From: an uncultured Collinsella sp.
GTDB lineage: Bacteria > Actinomycetota > Coriobacteriia > Coriobacteriales > Coriobacteriaceae
NCBI GenBank assembly: GCA_900762355.1
Contig: CAAFGE010000016.1
Coordinates: 5,431 to 69,430, forward strand
DNA: 64,000 bases
Direction of reading: 5' to 3'
In this document: positions 24,756-33,138 of the stretch, one piece after another
Position numbering within the stretch: the stretch's first letter is position 1
Layout: each line of letters begins with the position of its first letter
Notes under the pieces: generated by a model
Database searches by the model: none
Seen by the model: the letters and a program-made list of their open reading frames with translations, nothing else
Told to the model about the DNA's origin: nothing
Translations under genes and position numbers: made by a program

Positions 24756-27700
24756 CTACCGACGTTTGGTGAACACGAACACGCCGACGATGGCGAGACC
24801 GATGACGCCGGCGGCAACGCCAACAATGGCGAGCGGGTTGGTGCCAGTCTCCTGCTCGGAGGCACTAGAGGACTTCTTAGCAGTGGTCGTGGAAGCAGCA
24901 CCCGTATCGGACTTGGAATCGGACTTCTTGTCGGACTTGTTGTCCTTCTTATCGGACTTCTTGTCAGACTTCTTCTCGTCCTTCTTATCGGACTTATCGG
25001 TGTCCTTCTTGTCGGACTTGTTGTCCTTGGTCTCGGTCTTGGTCGACACCGTCGTCTTGGTCGTCGGCTTATGACCCGGGGCGATAGCGCCGCCGGCCTG
25101 CTGGCCCTTCGTGCCGGAGCCGGAACCCATGCCCGTGCCAGCACCGGAACCGTTGCCAGCGCCACCGTTGCCACCATTAGTGCCAGAACCGCCATTGCCG
25201 CCAGGGTTAACAGCATTCTTGGTCCACTTGGCATACAGCGTCAGATCGGCCGTCACCGGCGTACTGAAGTCATACGCCTGCGTGCAAGCCTCATCGGTGA
25301 ACCAACCGCCGAAAGTGTAGCCATCGCGCGTCGGATCGGCCGGCTTGACCAGCTTGCCGTCGGCCGTAGCAACGAACTTAGTGTCGCAAGCAGACCCGCC
25401 GTTGGAATTAAAGGCAACCGTCCAAGACTCGACAGCCCCCAGCTTGAACAGCGTACCCGAATCATTGATGTAGTACAGGTTGCCAGAGGCGTCGGCAATG
25501 ACCGGAGAGTCGCAGTACTGATAGTGATCCGCCGCATCGTAAATCTGCGTCGCCTCTGCATCGCCGAGCGTATAGCGGTACACGCCGCCGCCGGCAGAGT
25601 AGTTGACATAGTCCTTCGTATCCGCGCTGTTGACGGTAAAGTACACATAGGTCTTGCCGCCCTGAACGCTCACCAGCGGCGTAGCAGCAATGCCGTTCAG
25701 CCCAGCCGGCAAAGCCTTGCCGTCTGCAGCAGCAACCATCGTGGTCTTACCAGTCTTCAGGTTATGGATAGCCAAAGCAGAGCCAGATGCCGTCTGTCCG
25801 CCGACAATCAGGTTGTCACCAGCCACCGCAGGGGCGCTCAGATTATTCGTTAGACCCAAGTCGACCGTCTTCTGCTCGCTCAGCACACCCTTCGCCGAAA
25901 GCGAAATCACATGGAGCTTTCCGTCGTGCGTCATCTGATAGAAGGTCGAACCATTGGACGGATCGGCAATGCAATCGGCATTTGCGACAGCGCCGAGCTT
26001 CATGGTCGAAACGACATCGCCCGTCGTCTTATCAATGCACTTAAGCGTACCCGCGCTCGTAGGAACGATGGCATACTTATCCGTCAAAGCCGCACCAGTC
26101 CAGTAATAGCCCTCGGCAGGGTCGATGTTCTGCCAAGAAACTTCGCCCGTGGCAATCTTAATGCGCGCAAAGGAGCCGTTGCCGTAGGTCGCGTTGTAAT
26201 TCTCGTCATACGAAATATCGACCGAGCCTACATAGACGTACTCGCCGTCCGAAACGACGGTGCAGGAGCTCTGCGTCAAGTCCGTCAAACCAGGCGTCAG
26301 CCACTTGCAGATCAGCTTGTCTGCAGTAATCGCCTGGACCGCACCGCCGTTGAGCGGAACGATGATAAGGCCATTGGTATAGATCGGACGAGAGGTATAG
26401 CTCACCTTGGAGGCAAGCGGCGCAGAGGCAACCTTTTTACCCGTGGACGAATCGATCTTAATGAGCTCGTTCTCGGTCGCGATGTACACAAAACCGTTAG
26501 CAATGACAGGCTCGCTGCAGTTGGCATACTGCTGGCCAGACTCGGCCTTCCAATCGAAGGCCCACTTAAGACCAGCGGCCTGCGCAGGCGTCTTGGCATC
26601 CGTTACGGTCGAACCGTTGCCACTGTTGCCGTAGCCGGCCCACTCGGCATCCCAATCAGGAGTCGTCGCACTCGGGTCCACGACAATCTTGTCGGGATCG
26701 GGCATGGGCGAATCGTCGGTGGTATAGGCAAGCGTAACCTTATCGCCGCTTTTGAGCGTAATCTGATTGGCGCAGAGTAAGGAGGGCTCTCCATTGATAT
26801 ACAGATGCCAGTATTTATTGGTCGCACCATCATAGCCGTACGTCTTGCCTCCGAACGGCGAGTCGATGGAATTGAGGAACCAGTACTCACCACTCTGGGA
26901 GCCGCTGTACTTAACGCCCTTAGCCTTCAGAACCGCTTCGATAAGGTTCTGGGCCGTAGAGCCTTCGGGCAGGGAAACATTGCTTGCCGAGCCCCAGCGA
27001 GTATTGTTGCCGTTGACATCGGGACCGATAACATCGACGAACCCAAGAACCTGACCGGGGAGGGCATCGGCGTCAGCACCATACATAAAGGTGACGGCGT
27101 CACCCTCTTGGAGTTCGTAGTTGCCGGCCCCGACCTGGGCGAACTTGCCATTTACATAGAACTGCCAATAACTTTTGGTCGCAGGATCATACTCATAGGT
27201 CTTACCGTCAAGCGGCGAGGTAATGCCGCTGAGATACCAACCCCAAGACTCTTCTTTAGCATCGAGGGTAAGACCAGTCTGCTCCAGCAAATCCTTAGCA
27301 GTGGAACCAGCCTTGAGACTCGTCTGGCCCGTCGAGGCCCAAACCTGCTGCTTGCCGTCCTTGTCCTTACCGAGGACCTGAACGGAAGCATGGACGGAAT
27401 CAGAGGGCAACTGGTCGCCCCAGCCACCGTAGAACCACGTAACGGTATCGCCAGCATGAATGGTGACATTGTCTGCCGTGAAGTCGCTCGACTTGCCGTT
27501 GATGAACAGCTGCCAATAGGTCGAATAATCGAGCGGCGTACCCAGCTCAACGCCGTTGTACTTAAGGCTCAGAATGAAGGAGCCCGCAGCAACGGCGTCG
27601 ATGTCATTCGCCTCGAGCGCGACCTTCGTAAGGTCAAGTGCGCTCGAGCCGGACGTCACCACATACTGCGCGTTATCGACCCAAGCCTGAGTCTTGCCCT

Positions 27701-28625
27701 GGGCATCGCGACCAATGACGGTCACATTTGCGGCAACCTGGTCCTTAACGACAGGGGACGCGCTACCAGCCGTATAGGCAAACTCAATCTTCTGCCCCTG
27801 GGTGAGCTTGACGCTGCTCGCGCCAACCGAGGAAGACGCGCCATCGACGAACAGCTGCCAGAAGGCATAAGTCGTCGGATCGTAGGCAAGCGTGCGGCCA
27901 TCGCTCGGGGATGTGATGCTTTTGAGGTAGAACCCGTATGCCGTGTTCGGATCGTAGTCCGCCTTGAAGCCCGTCTTCTCCTGCAGCTTAATAAAGGCAT
28001 CCGCAGCCGTCGCGCCCTCGTCGAGCTTGAGCTGCGTAGGTGCCACCCAGGTCTGAGCCTTGCCGTCGGCATCGGTGCCGATAATCGAGAACGAGACCTC
28101 AACTTGCTTCTTGGCGACATCACCAGTTTCCGTCGGGTTCTCTGCCTGGACGGCAGCCACGGCGGCAGATCCTGCTTGGCCAGCGGCTACCGTCGAAGAC
28201 TGCTCGCTCGCGGCAGGGTTCTCCCCCGTCGCCGGGCCTTCGTCGCCAGCTGCCGCCCCTGTTGTGGCGGCACTAGCTGCGGGCGCGCTCCCAGAATCCG
28301 AAACCTCGGCGCCGCTCTGCTCAGCGGCACCGCCCGCAAGCGCTGCGTCCTCACTCGGCGTCGCAGCCTGAGCCACAGCCTCGGCAATGCCCTCGGCGCC
28401 CTCGGCCCACAGCTGAGCCGGCGTGGTGCCAAAGGCCATCGCGAAGGCCAGGAATGCCACCAGACCGCGCTTAGCTACACCGCGTGCAATCGCGCCACGG
28501 CGATGCAACGAGGCGCACTCACGCTCGTCCTCAAACATATCCATTTGTCCCCCATTGTCTGTACTTGGAGCGTTGCCTTGAGGCTGCCCCACGTCATCGC
28601 GCATGTTGCGCTCGAGTTCCCCCAT
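24756..28625 (-). CDS. Large surface protein: four DUF4430 repeats, beta-propeller, InlB-type repeat
   Basis: 1289 aa exported protein. A long N-terminus leads to a signal segment (GLVAFLAFAMAFGTTPAQLWA, about 54-74) and an Ala/Ser/Gly-rich stretch. Four DUF4430-like repeats follow at about 175-290, 298-400, 412-517 and 527-637, each with a WQ(L/F)(F/Y)(V/I)(N/D)G-type motif (FWQLFVDG, YWQLFING, YWQFYVNG, YWHLYING). Residues about 686-1065 form a PQQ-type beta-propeller (YIATENELIKIDSSTGK), then an InlB/Listeria-Bacteroides repeat (GYTFGGWFTDEACTQ to LYAKW), a Gly-rich and a Lys/Asp/Ser-rich wall-spanning region, and a C-terminal helix with TKRR tail; ETGTN before the helix may be a sortase-like site. 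Start MGELERN follows GAAGGGGG. A cobalamin riboswitch precedes it, so corrinoid binding is the best hypothesis. Confidence 0.85.
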   Translation of the reverse strand: MGELERNMRDDVGQPQGNAPSTDNGGQMDMFEDERECASLHRRGAIARGVAKRGLVAFLAFAMAFGTTPAQLWAEGAEGIAEAVAQAATPSEDAALAGGAAEQSGAEVSDSGSAPAASAATTGAAAGDEGPATGENPAASEQSSTVAAGQAGSAAVAAVQAENPTETGDVAKKQVEVSFSIIGTDADGKAQTWVAPTQLKLDEGATAADAFIKLQEKTGFKADYDPNTAYGFYLKSITSPSDGRTLAYDPTTYAFWQLFVDGASSSVGASSVKLTQGQKIEFAYTAGSASPVVKDQVAANVTVIGRDAQGKTQAWVDNAQYVVTSGSSALDLTKVALEANDIDAVAAGSFILSLKYNGVELGTPLDYSTYWQLFINGKSSDFTADNVTIHAGDTVTWFYGGWGDQLPSDSVHASVQVLGKDKDGKQQVWASTGQTSLKAGSTAKDLLEQTGLTLDAKEESWGWYLSGITSPLDGKTYEYDPATKSYWQFYVNGKFAQVGAGNYELQEGDAVTFMYGADADALPGQVLGFVDVIGPDVNGNNTRWGSASNVSLPEGSTAQNLIEAVLKAKGVKYSGSQSGEYWFLNSIDSPFGGKTYGYDGATNKYWHLYINGEPSLLCANQITLKSGDKVTLAYTTDDSPMPDPDKIVVDPSATTPDWDAEWAGYGNSGNGSTVTDAKTPAQAAGLKWAFDWKAESGQQYANCSEPVIANGFVYIATENELIKIDSSTGKKVASAPLASKVSYTSRPIYTNGLIIVPLNGGAVQAITADKLICKWLTPGLTDLTQSSCTVVSDGEYVYVGSVDISYDENYNATYGNGSFARIKIATGEVSWQNIDPAEGYYWTGAALTDKYAIVPTSAGTLKCIDKTTGDVVSTMKLGAVANADCIADPSNGSTFYQMTHDGKLHVISLSAKGVLSEQKTVDLGLTNNLSAPAVAGDNLIVGGQTASGSALAIHNLKTGKTTMVAAADGKALPAGLNGIAATPLVSVQGGKTYVYFTVNSADTKDYVNYSAGGGVYRYTLGDAEATQIYDAADHYQYCDSPVIADASGNLYYINDSGTLFKLGAVESWTVAFNSNGGSACDTKFVATADGKLVKPADPTRDGYTFGGWFTDEACTQAYDFSTPVTADLTLYAKWTKNAVNPGGNGGSGTNGGNGGAGNGSGAGTGMGSGSGTKGQQAGGAIAPGHKPTTKTTVSTKTETKDNKSDKKDTDKSDKKDEKKSDKKSDKKDNKSDKKSDSKSDTGAASTTTAKKSSSASEQETGTNPLAIVGVAAGVIGLAIVGVFVFTKRR

Positions 28626-28687
28626 CGGGGTCCCCCTTCCCTCCAGAGCCCTATGCACGCCGGCGGCATACGCCGCAGCCGCATGCA

Positions 28688-28860
28688 AGATGGGAGGCGA
28701 TCCGACTTAACCTTAACGACTCGGGCACGTCGTCCGATCTGCGACGCGAACATCCCGAGCCAAGAGGAATTACGGTTACTGGTACAGCCGGGGACTTGCA
28801 CCCCGATTCTCCCAAACGCGCAGGAAAACCGCGCATTCGTGCGTCTCCGCACCACCATCT
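28688..28860 (-). ncRNA. Cobalamin riboswitch
   Basis: On the minus strand the leader contains the B12-element core: GGGAGAATCGGGGTGCAAG, then CCCCGGCTGTACCAGTAACC and GTAA (28813-28770), matching the GGGAA-GGTG-AA-CC-GC-G-CC-C-AC-GTAA consensus. P4 is CGGGG/CCCCG; a further long arm CTCGGG...CCCGAG (28757-28718) holds CGTCG/CGACG. A closing P1 is possible between AGATGG (28860-28855) and CCATCT (28693-28688). Downstream CCTCCC could pair with GGGAAGG of the ribosome binding site, so control of translation is plausible. It lies 63 nt before the start of the 1289-aa surface protein. Confidence 0.87.
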
Positions 28861-28870
28861 AGGCCATCGA

Positions 28871-28898
28871 TTATTACCGTCAGTATGGTATCACGCAA
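28871..28898 (-). promoter_or_regulatory. Probable promoter of the riboswitch operon
   Basis: -35 TTGCGT (28898-28893) and -10 TAATAA (28876-28871), 16-bp spacer; transcription would start within 10 nt of the riboswitch P1. The -35 overlaps the U-tract of the upstream ubiB terminator. Confidence 0.55.
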
Positions 28899-28924
28899 AA
28901 GGGCCTCGCACGCAGGCGAAGCCC
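28897..28924 (-). terminator. Intrinsic terminator of the ubiB operon
   Basis: Minus-strand stem GGGC.TCGC with GCGA.GCCC (one mismatch), loop CTGCGT, followed by TTTTGC. About 50 nt after the ubiB stop. Confidence 0.8.
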
Positions 28925-28972
28925 AAGGTAAAAGCTATTATTTGCGATAGGAAAATACGGTGACCGCAGCCC

Positions 28973-30736
28973 CTAGTGCTTGCCGCCGTGACTGTTGAGC
29001 CAGATATTGCGGCCCAGCATAAGCGCCAGCACCAACGCGCTCACGTAGCCCAAAAAGCCAATGACCGGAATGCCAAACACAACCGGCTCGATGCGCGCGT
29101 AGTACACCACCGACGAACCGATAAACAGACCGGCGATCACAATTGCCATCGACATGCGGTCGATAATTCCACCCAGCTGTCGCAGCGCCTTATCGCTGCT
29201 CATGATCTGCGTGTTCACCTTAAGCTGGCCGCGCGTGAGCATGCGCGAAGCCAGGCCCAGATACTCGGCCGCCTCGAGCGAGCCCTTCGCCGCGCGATAG
29301 CTGCTCGCGGCAAGATCGCGTCCCATGTCGCGCACGCGCGCATAGGTGCTTTTTTCGTTTTTGATATGCGTCTGGATGATCTGGATCATGTTGACGTTGG
29401 GCATATACTCAGTCAGCAAACCCTCAAGCGTCACCATGCCGCGCGCGAACATCGTCACCACGCTCGGCAGCTCAACATCATTCTTACGCGCGAGGTTTAA
29501 CAGCGAGGTCAAAAACTCGCCGATATCCAGATCCTTCAGGTCAAGGCCCGCAAAGTCAGCCACGATAAAGTCCAAATCGGACAAAAAGGCCGAATGATCG
29601 AGCTCGGCCGAATCGCCACGCGTCACGGCGAAGCGCATGAGCGAATCCTTGAGCTTGGGAACGTCACCCTCGGCCACGGCGAAAATCATGTCCTTTACGA
29701 TACCGCGATCGTGACTCGACATGCGTCCGACCATGCCCAAGTCGATAAAGTAAACGATACCGTCCTTGAGAATGATGTTTCCCGCATGCGGGTCGGCATG
29801 GAAAAAGCCGTCGTCGAGCACCTGCGTCGAGTAGTCCTCGACGATCGCGGCACCGATCTTTTCCAAGTCATAGCCCTCGGCCACCAAGCGTTCAGGATCG
29901 GCGATCGAAATGCCGTCGACGTAATCCATGACCACCACGTGCTCGGTGCATAGGTCCAGATAGGATTTAGGGCACGTCACGCCATGAACGCTCTTATGGA
30001 ACTCGTAGAAGTCGTTGAGGTTTTTGGCCTCGGCCAAAAAGTTGGTCTCCTCGCGAAACGAGGTCCACAACTCCTCGACTACGCCGTGCAGGTCAACGAA
30101 TTGATCGGTGTTGACGAACTTGGAAACGATACGCACCACCGAGCGGATGATATCGATGTCCTGCGCCATAACCTGCTGCGCACCGGGGCGCTGCACCTTG
30201 ACGGCCACGTCCTCGCCCGTCACCAGACGAGCGCGGTGCACCTGCGCGAGCGATGCGCTACCAAGCGGATTGGGGTCGATCGCATCGAACATCTCCCCCA
30301 GGCGCAGGCCGTATTCTTCTTCCAGACAACTGAGTACGACCTCGTACGGTACGGGCTCCACGTCGGAGCGCAGACGACGCAGCTCGTCGCAAAAGCGTTG
30401 CGGCAGAATCTCGGACCGGTTGGCCAGAATCTGCCCCATCTTGACGAACATGGGGCCGAGTTCCTCGAGCAGGCGGCGCAAACGAACCGGCGTGAGGTTA
30501 TCCCACACACGGTACTTTTTGACCAGGCGAACAATCTGCCCGATGCGCTCGCGGCGACCCGCCGGCGTGAGCTGGTATTCTTCATCCGGTGCCATCGCGT
30601 CGGGCTCCTCGGGGACCATATCGACAGCGCGCGGCTTCTTGCGAGCGCCCGAGACGGCAGCATCGACCTCATCGACAACCGCCGCTTCGTCACCCAAGGG
30701 ATCTAGATTGTTGTAATCGGTGGTGGAATCTGCCAT
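28973..30736 (-). CDS. AarF/UbiB-family atypical kinase
   Basis: 587 aa ABC1/UbiB protein: membrane-tethered protein-kinase-like ATPase involved in lipid or quinone homeostasis in other organisms. Seen in order: acidic N-terminus, the KxGQ helix (GPMFVKMGQILANRSEILP), the Ala-rich nucleotide loop SASLAQVHRA, the catalytic loop FFHADPHAGNI and the DLG-type IDLGMVGRM, ending in two transmembrane helices (about 520-540 and 548-568). It begins 8 nt after the phasin-like gene, whose product is a likely partner. Coriobacteria of this kind are not known for ubiquinone, so a role in membrane lipid extraction or menaquinone handling is more likely than coenzyme Q synthesis. Confidence 0.88.
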   Translation of the reverse strand: MADSTTDYNNLDPLGDEAAVVDEVDAAVSGARKKPRAVDMVPEEPDAMAPDEEYQLTPAGRRERIGQIVRLVKKYRVWDNLTPVRLRRLLEELGPMFVKMGQILANRSEILPQRFCDELRRLRSDVEPVPYEVVLSCLEEEYGLRLGEMFDAIDPNPLGSASLAQVHRARLVTGEDVAVKVQRPGAQQVMAQDIDIIRSVVRIVSKFVNTDQFVDLHGVVEELWTSFREETNFLAEAKNLNDFYEFHKSVHGVTCPKSYLDLCTEHVVVMDYVDGISIADPERLVAEGYDLEKIGAAIVEDYSTQVLDDGFFHADPHAGNIILKDGIVYFIDLGMVGRMSSHDRGIVKDMIFAVAEGDVPKLKDSLMRFAVTRGDSAELDHSAFLSDLDFIVADFAGLDLKDLDIGEFLTSLLNLARKNDVELPSVVTMFARGMVTLEGLLTEYMPNVNMIQIIQTHIKNEKSTYARVRDMGRDLAASSYRAAKGSLEAAEYLGLASRMLTRGQLKVNTQIMSSDKALRQLGGIIDRMSMAIVIAGLFIGSSVVYYARIEPVVFGIPVIGFLGYVSALVLALMLGRNIWLNSHGGKH

Positions 30737-30744
30737 CTGCGCTG

Positions 30745-31161
30745 CTACTCGGCCTCTTCGGTATCCTTCGCATCGTCGGGCTCAACGGACTCGACGGGCA
30801 CCGAGGTCACGTTGTCCTCGACCGAATCGACGATGTCGCGCACATGGGCCAGGAAGGCCGTGCGCTCGGGGGCGGTCATGACGCGGACGCGGGCAAGGAT
30901 GAGCTCGTCAAGCACGCGCTGGGCCGCGGTCTCGCCCTGCATGCCCAAGCGCTCGGTCAGATCGGAGATGGTGCCACCGGCCTGCTCGAACATGTCGGAC
31001 ACACTGCGGGCGATATCGGGGGCGCCTGCGTCCTTGCGCACCTGCTCGCCCTTGGTATTAAGGTCGTCGAGAACCTTCTTGCTGCCCTCGACGGCAACGG
31101 CGGCGGCGCCGAAGCCCACGTTAATGGCACCGTTAACAAGCTGATCGAGTTTCATAACCAT
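30745..31161 (-). CDS. Phasin-like coiled-coil protein (PhaF/phasin family)
   Basis: 138 aa, mostly amphipathic helix. The N-terminus MVMKLDQLVNGAINVGFGAA is membrane- or granule-interacting in phasin-type proteins, followed by AVEGSKKVLDDLNTKGEQVR and a second helix, with an acidic tail (ESVEPDDAKDTEEAE). The start at 31161 has GGAGA upstream; a TTG-initiated extension is less likely. It sits 8 nt before the UbiB-like gene on the same strand, a pairing I recall from other Actinobacteria, suggesting it recruits or regulates the kinase. No PHA synthase is seen here, so a polyhydroxyalkanoate role is not supported. Confidence 0.7.
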   Translation of the reverse strand: MVMKLDQLVNGAINVGFGAAAVAVEGSKKVLDDLNTKGEQVRKDAGAPDIARSVSDMFEQAGGTISDLTERLGMQGETAAQRVLDELILARVRVMTAPERTAFLAHVRDIVDSVEDNVTSVPVESVEPDDAKDTEEAE

Positions 31162-31260
31162 GGTTGTCTCCAATCACAAACAACTGCATTGGCGTTCTTG
31201 TACCCAAGATTGAGTGAAAGCGACAAAGCGTTTTAGCGCTATTCGATCGACGGGAAATCC

Positions 31261-32784
31261 CTATCTCACGTTGTCGTTCATCGCGAAAGAGTTCTTCATG
31301 GCGCAGCTCGTGGTGTAGAGCACCTTGCCCAGTAGAGCATCGGTCTCTACGCGAACACGCTCGGCAAACTCCTCGTTGGCGCGTGCAAGCTCGGCAGGCA
31401 CCTCGGCCTCGGGTAGAACGGCTACGGCAGCGTCGACGTCATGGATCTGCTTGTGGCCCATGCCACCGACCTTCTCCTGATAGTCCTCCACGGCGCGACC
31501 GCACTCGTGGAAACGGACATCGGCCAGGGCGCCGATCAGGCGGTTGGCCCAGTAGAAGTTCTCGGACGTCACGCGAGCCTGGGTGTCAGCGTAGTACTCG
31601 GGCATGGTCTCGACGTTGGCGTACAGCGGAACCAGCGCGTTAAACGAGTTGGAGCCAAAGGCCATCCACTGCACGGCGCGGTAGGCCGGCTGCGCATAGG
31701 GACGCAGCTGCAGTACGGCGAGTTGGCTGTTGCGGTTGATGCCGATGGGACGATAGGCGCCGCGTGTGGCGGGCGTACCCTTGCTGCCGTAGCAGTCGTA
31801 CTCCGTGCCCTGGTAGTGGCTCGAAAGCACGTACTTGATGTCCTCGATGGTCACCTTACGCTCGGGCACGCGGCTCCAGGGGATATCGTCGCTCTCGGGC
31901 GTGTAGTCGGCCTCGGGACCGTCCCACACATCGCTGGGGTTAAGGCAGCGCTGCATGTACCACGCGCGCGGCGTGTTGTAGACATGGTCGCTGTCGCTGT
32001 GCGAGCCAAAGGCCTCGCGCGGGTTGAAGACCGTCGCCGGACCGTCGCCCTCAACGCCCAGCGTCAAGTCCAGATGCCACTCGGCCATCCAGGCGCGCAG
32101 GTCGGCGGAGCACATGTGGTCGGCCTGGGCGCCCTCGGCGTCATCCAGGTCAAAGCTATCGATACCCAGCTGGTTGGGCATGGTCACATAAGCGTCATCG
32201 GGCACGCGCTTGGCGATCCAGTGGTGGCCGCCGATGGTCTCGAGCCACCAGATCTCGTCCACGTCGCTAAAGGCGATGCCGTTGTTCTCGTAGGTGCCGT
32301 AGCGCTCGAGCAGGTCACCCAGAATGCGTACGCCGTCGCGGGCGGATTTGGCATATGGCAGCACCAGGGTCACCATGTCCTCCTCGCCCAGACCGCCGGG
32401 CTGCGACGGAACATAGCCGTCCTCGCCCTCGTTGCCCTTGGCGGGCACGTAGTCCACGAGCGGGTCGGCGCCGCGAACGCGCTCGTTGGTGGTGAGCGTC
32501 TCGGTTGCGGACATACCCACATTGAGCTCGTTGAAACCGGCCTCGGCCCAGATGCCGTGGCCCGGAACAACATCGGGGACGCTCGTGTAGCGCATGGGGT
32601 TATCGGGCAGCTCAACGGTCAGGTGACTCAGGACGCTCGTGTAGACGCGCGGCTGCTCGTCGGAATGCACCACGCGCATACGCTTGGGCTCAAACACCCC
32701 GTTGGACGAGTCCTCGTTGCGGGCAACCAACGTCGACCCGTCGTAGCTCGCGTTCTTACCAACCAAAATCGTTGTGCACGGCAT
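31261..32784 (-). CDS. C69 family dipeptidase (PepD-like)
   Basis: N-terminal-nucleophile hydrolase that cleaves dipeptides. The start MPCTTILVGK is preferred: the RBS AAGGAGG is well spaced and it puts the nucleophilic Cys at position 3, as in family members beginning MxCTT. NEDSSNG and the HGIWAEAGFNELNVGMSATET stretch are typical of C69, and the enzyme is cytoplasmic (no signal peptide). 507 aa, full length. With the M20 dipeptidase at 2148-3584 it suggests strong peptide utilisation. The gene is alone on its strand between the phasin gene and the MITE-like element. Confidence 0.9.
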   Translation of the reverse strand: MPCTTILVGKNASYDGSTLVARNEDSSNGVFEPKRMRVVHSDEQPRVYTSVLSHLTVELPDNPMRYTSVPDVVPGHGIWAEAGFNELNVGMSATETLTTNERVRGADPLVDYVPAKGNEGEDGYVPSQPGGLGEEDMVTLVLPYAKSARDGVRILGDLLERYGTYENNGIAFSDVDEIWWLETIGGHHWIAKRVPDDAYVTMPNQLGIDSFDLDDAEGAQADHMCSADLRAWMAEWHLDLTLGVEGDGPATVFNPREAFGSHSDSDHVYNTPRAWYMQRCLNPSDVWDGPEADYTPESDDIPWSRVPERKVTIEDIKYVLSSHYQGTEYDCYGSKGTPATRGAYRPIGINRNSQLAVLQLRPYAQPAYRAVQWMAFGSNSFNALVPLYANVETMPEYYADTQARVTSENFYWANRLIGALADVRFHECGRAVEDYQEKVGGMGHKQIHDVDAAVAVLPEAEVPAELARANEEFAERVRVETDALLGKVLYTTSCAMKNSFAMNDNVR

Positions 32785-32865
32785 GCGCATCCTCCTTGAG
32801 CGAAGAAATCAAACGATAACAGTGTATCGCTTCGGCGCAGAAAGGGCGAAACCGCGGCGCTGGCA

Positions 32866-33106
32866 ACCCCTGTGGTCAAAAAATGCCAAATATGAGTACT
32901 GTCACCAATTTAGTAACAGCAATTTTGCTACGTACGGGTGTCGAAAGTCTACATTTGTTCAGAAATTAGATGATGTAATTCCTCATAGGTCCAATAAAAT
33001 AGGCTCTCTATCGATAATAAATATCGTTAGAGAGCCTATTTGACCTAAAATATATGTGACTGTCTTGGCAACAGTACTCATATTTGGCATTTTTTGTCCA
33101 CGGGGT
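32866..33106. mobile_element. MITE-like element with about 40-bp terminal inverted repeats
   Basis: About 241 bp, clearly lower in G+C than its flanks. Terminal arms 32866-32906 and 33067-33106 are inverted copies: the 34 innermost positions differ at only three sites (shared core AAAAAATGCCAAATATGAGT), and the ACCCC-GTGG outer part aligns with a single 1-nt gap. The centre carries an 18-bp hairpin AAATAGGCTCTCTA...TAGAGAGCCTATTT. No convincing ORF is inside. It fills the 354-bp space between the C69 dipeptidase and folD. A non-autonomous transposon or a large regulatory palindrome are both possible. Confidence 0.75.
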
Positions 33107-33138
33107 ATAGAACTAACCCCTCAAACAGCCCAAAACGC

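Noticed and set aside
26805..28862. A 685-codon plus-strand frame
   Set aside because: Antisense of the DUF4430 surface protein and of the riboswitch.
30745..31161. Polyhydroxyalkanoate granule system
   Set aside because: Only a phasin-like protein is present, with no PHA synthase, and its neighbour is a UbiB-like kinase.
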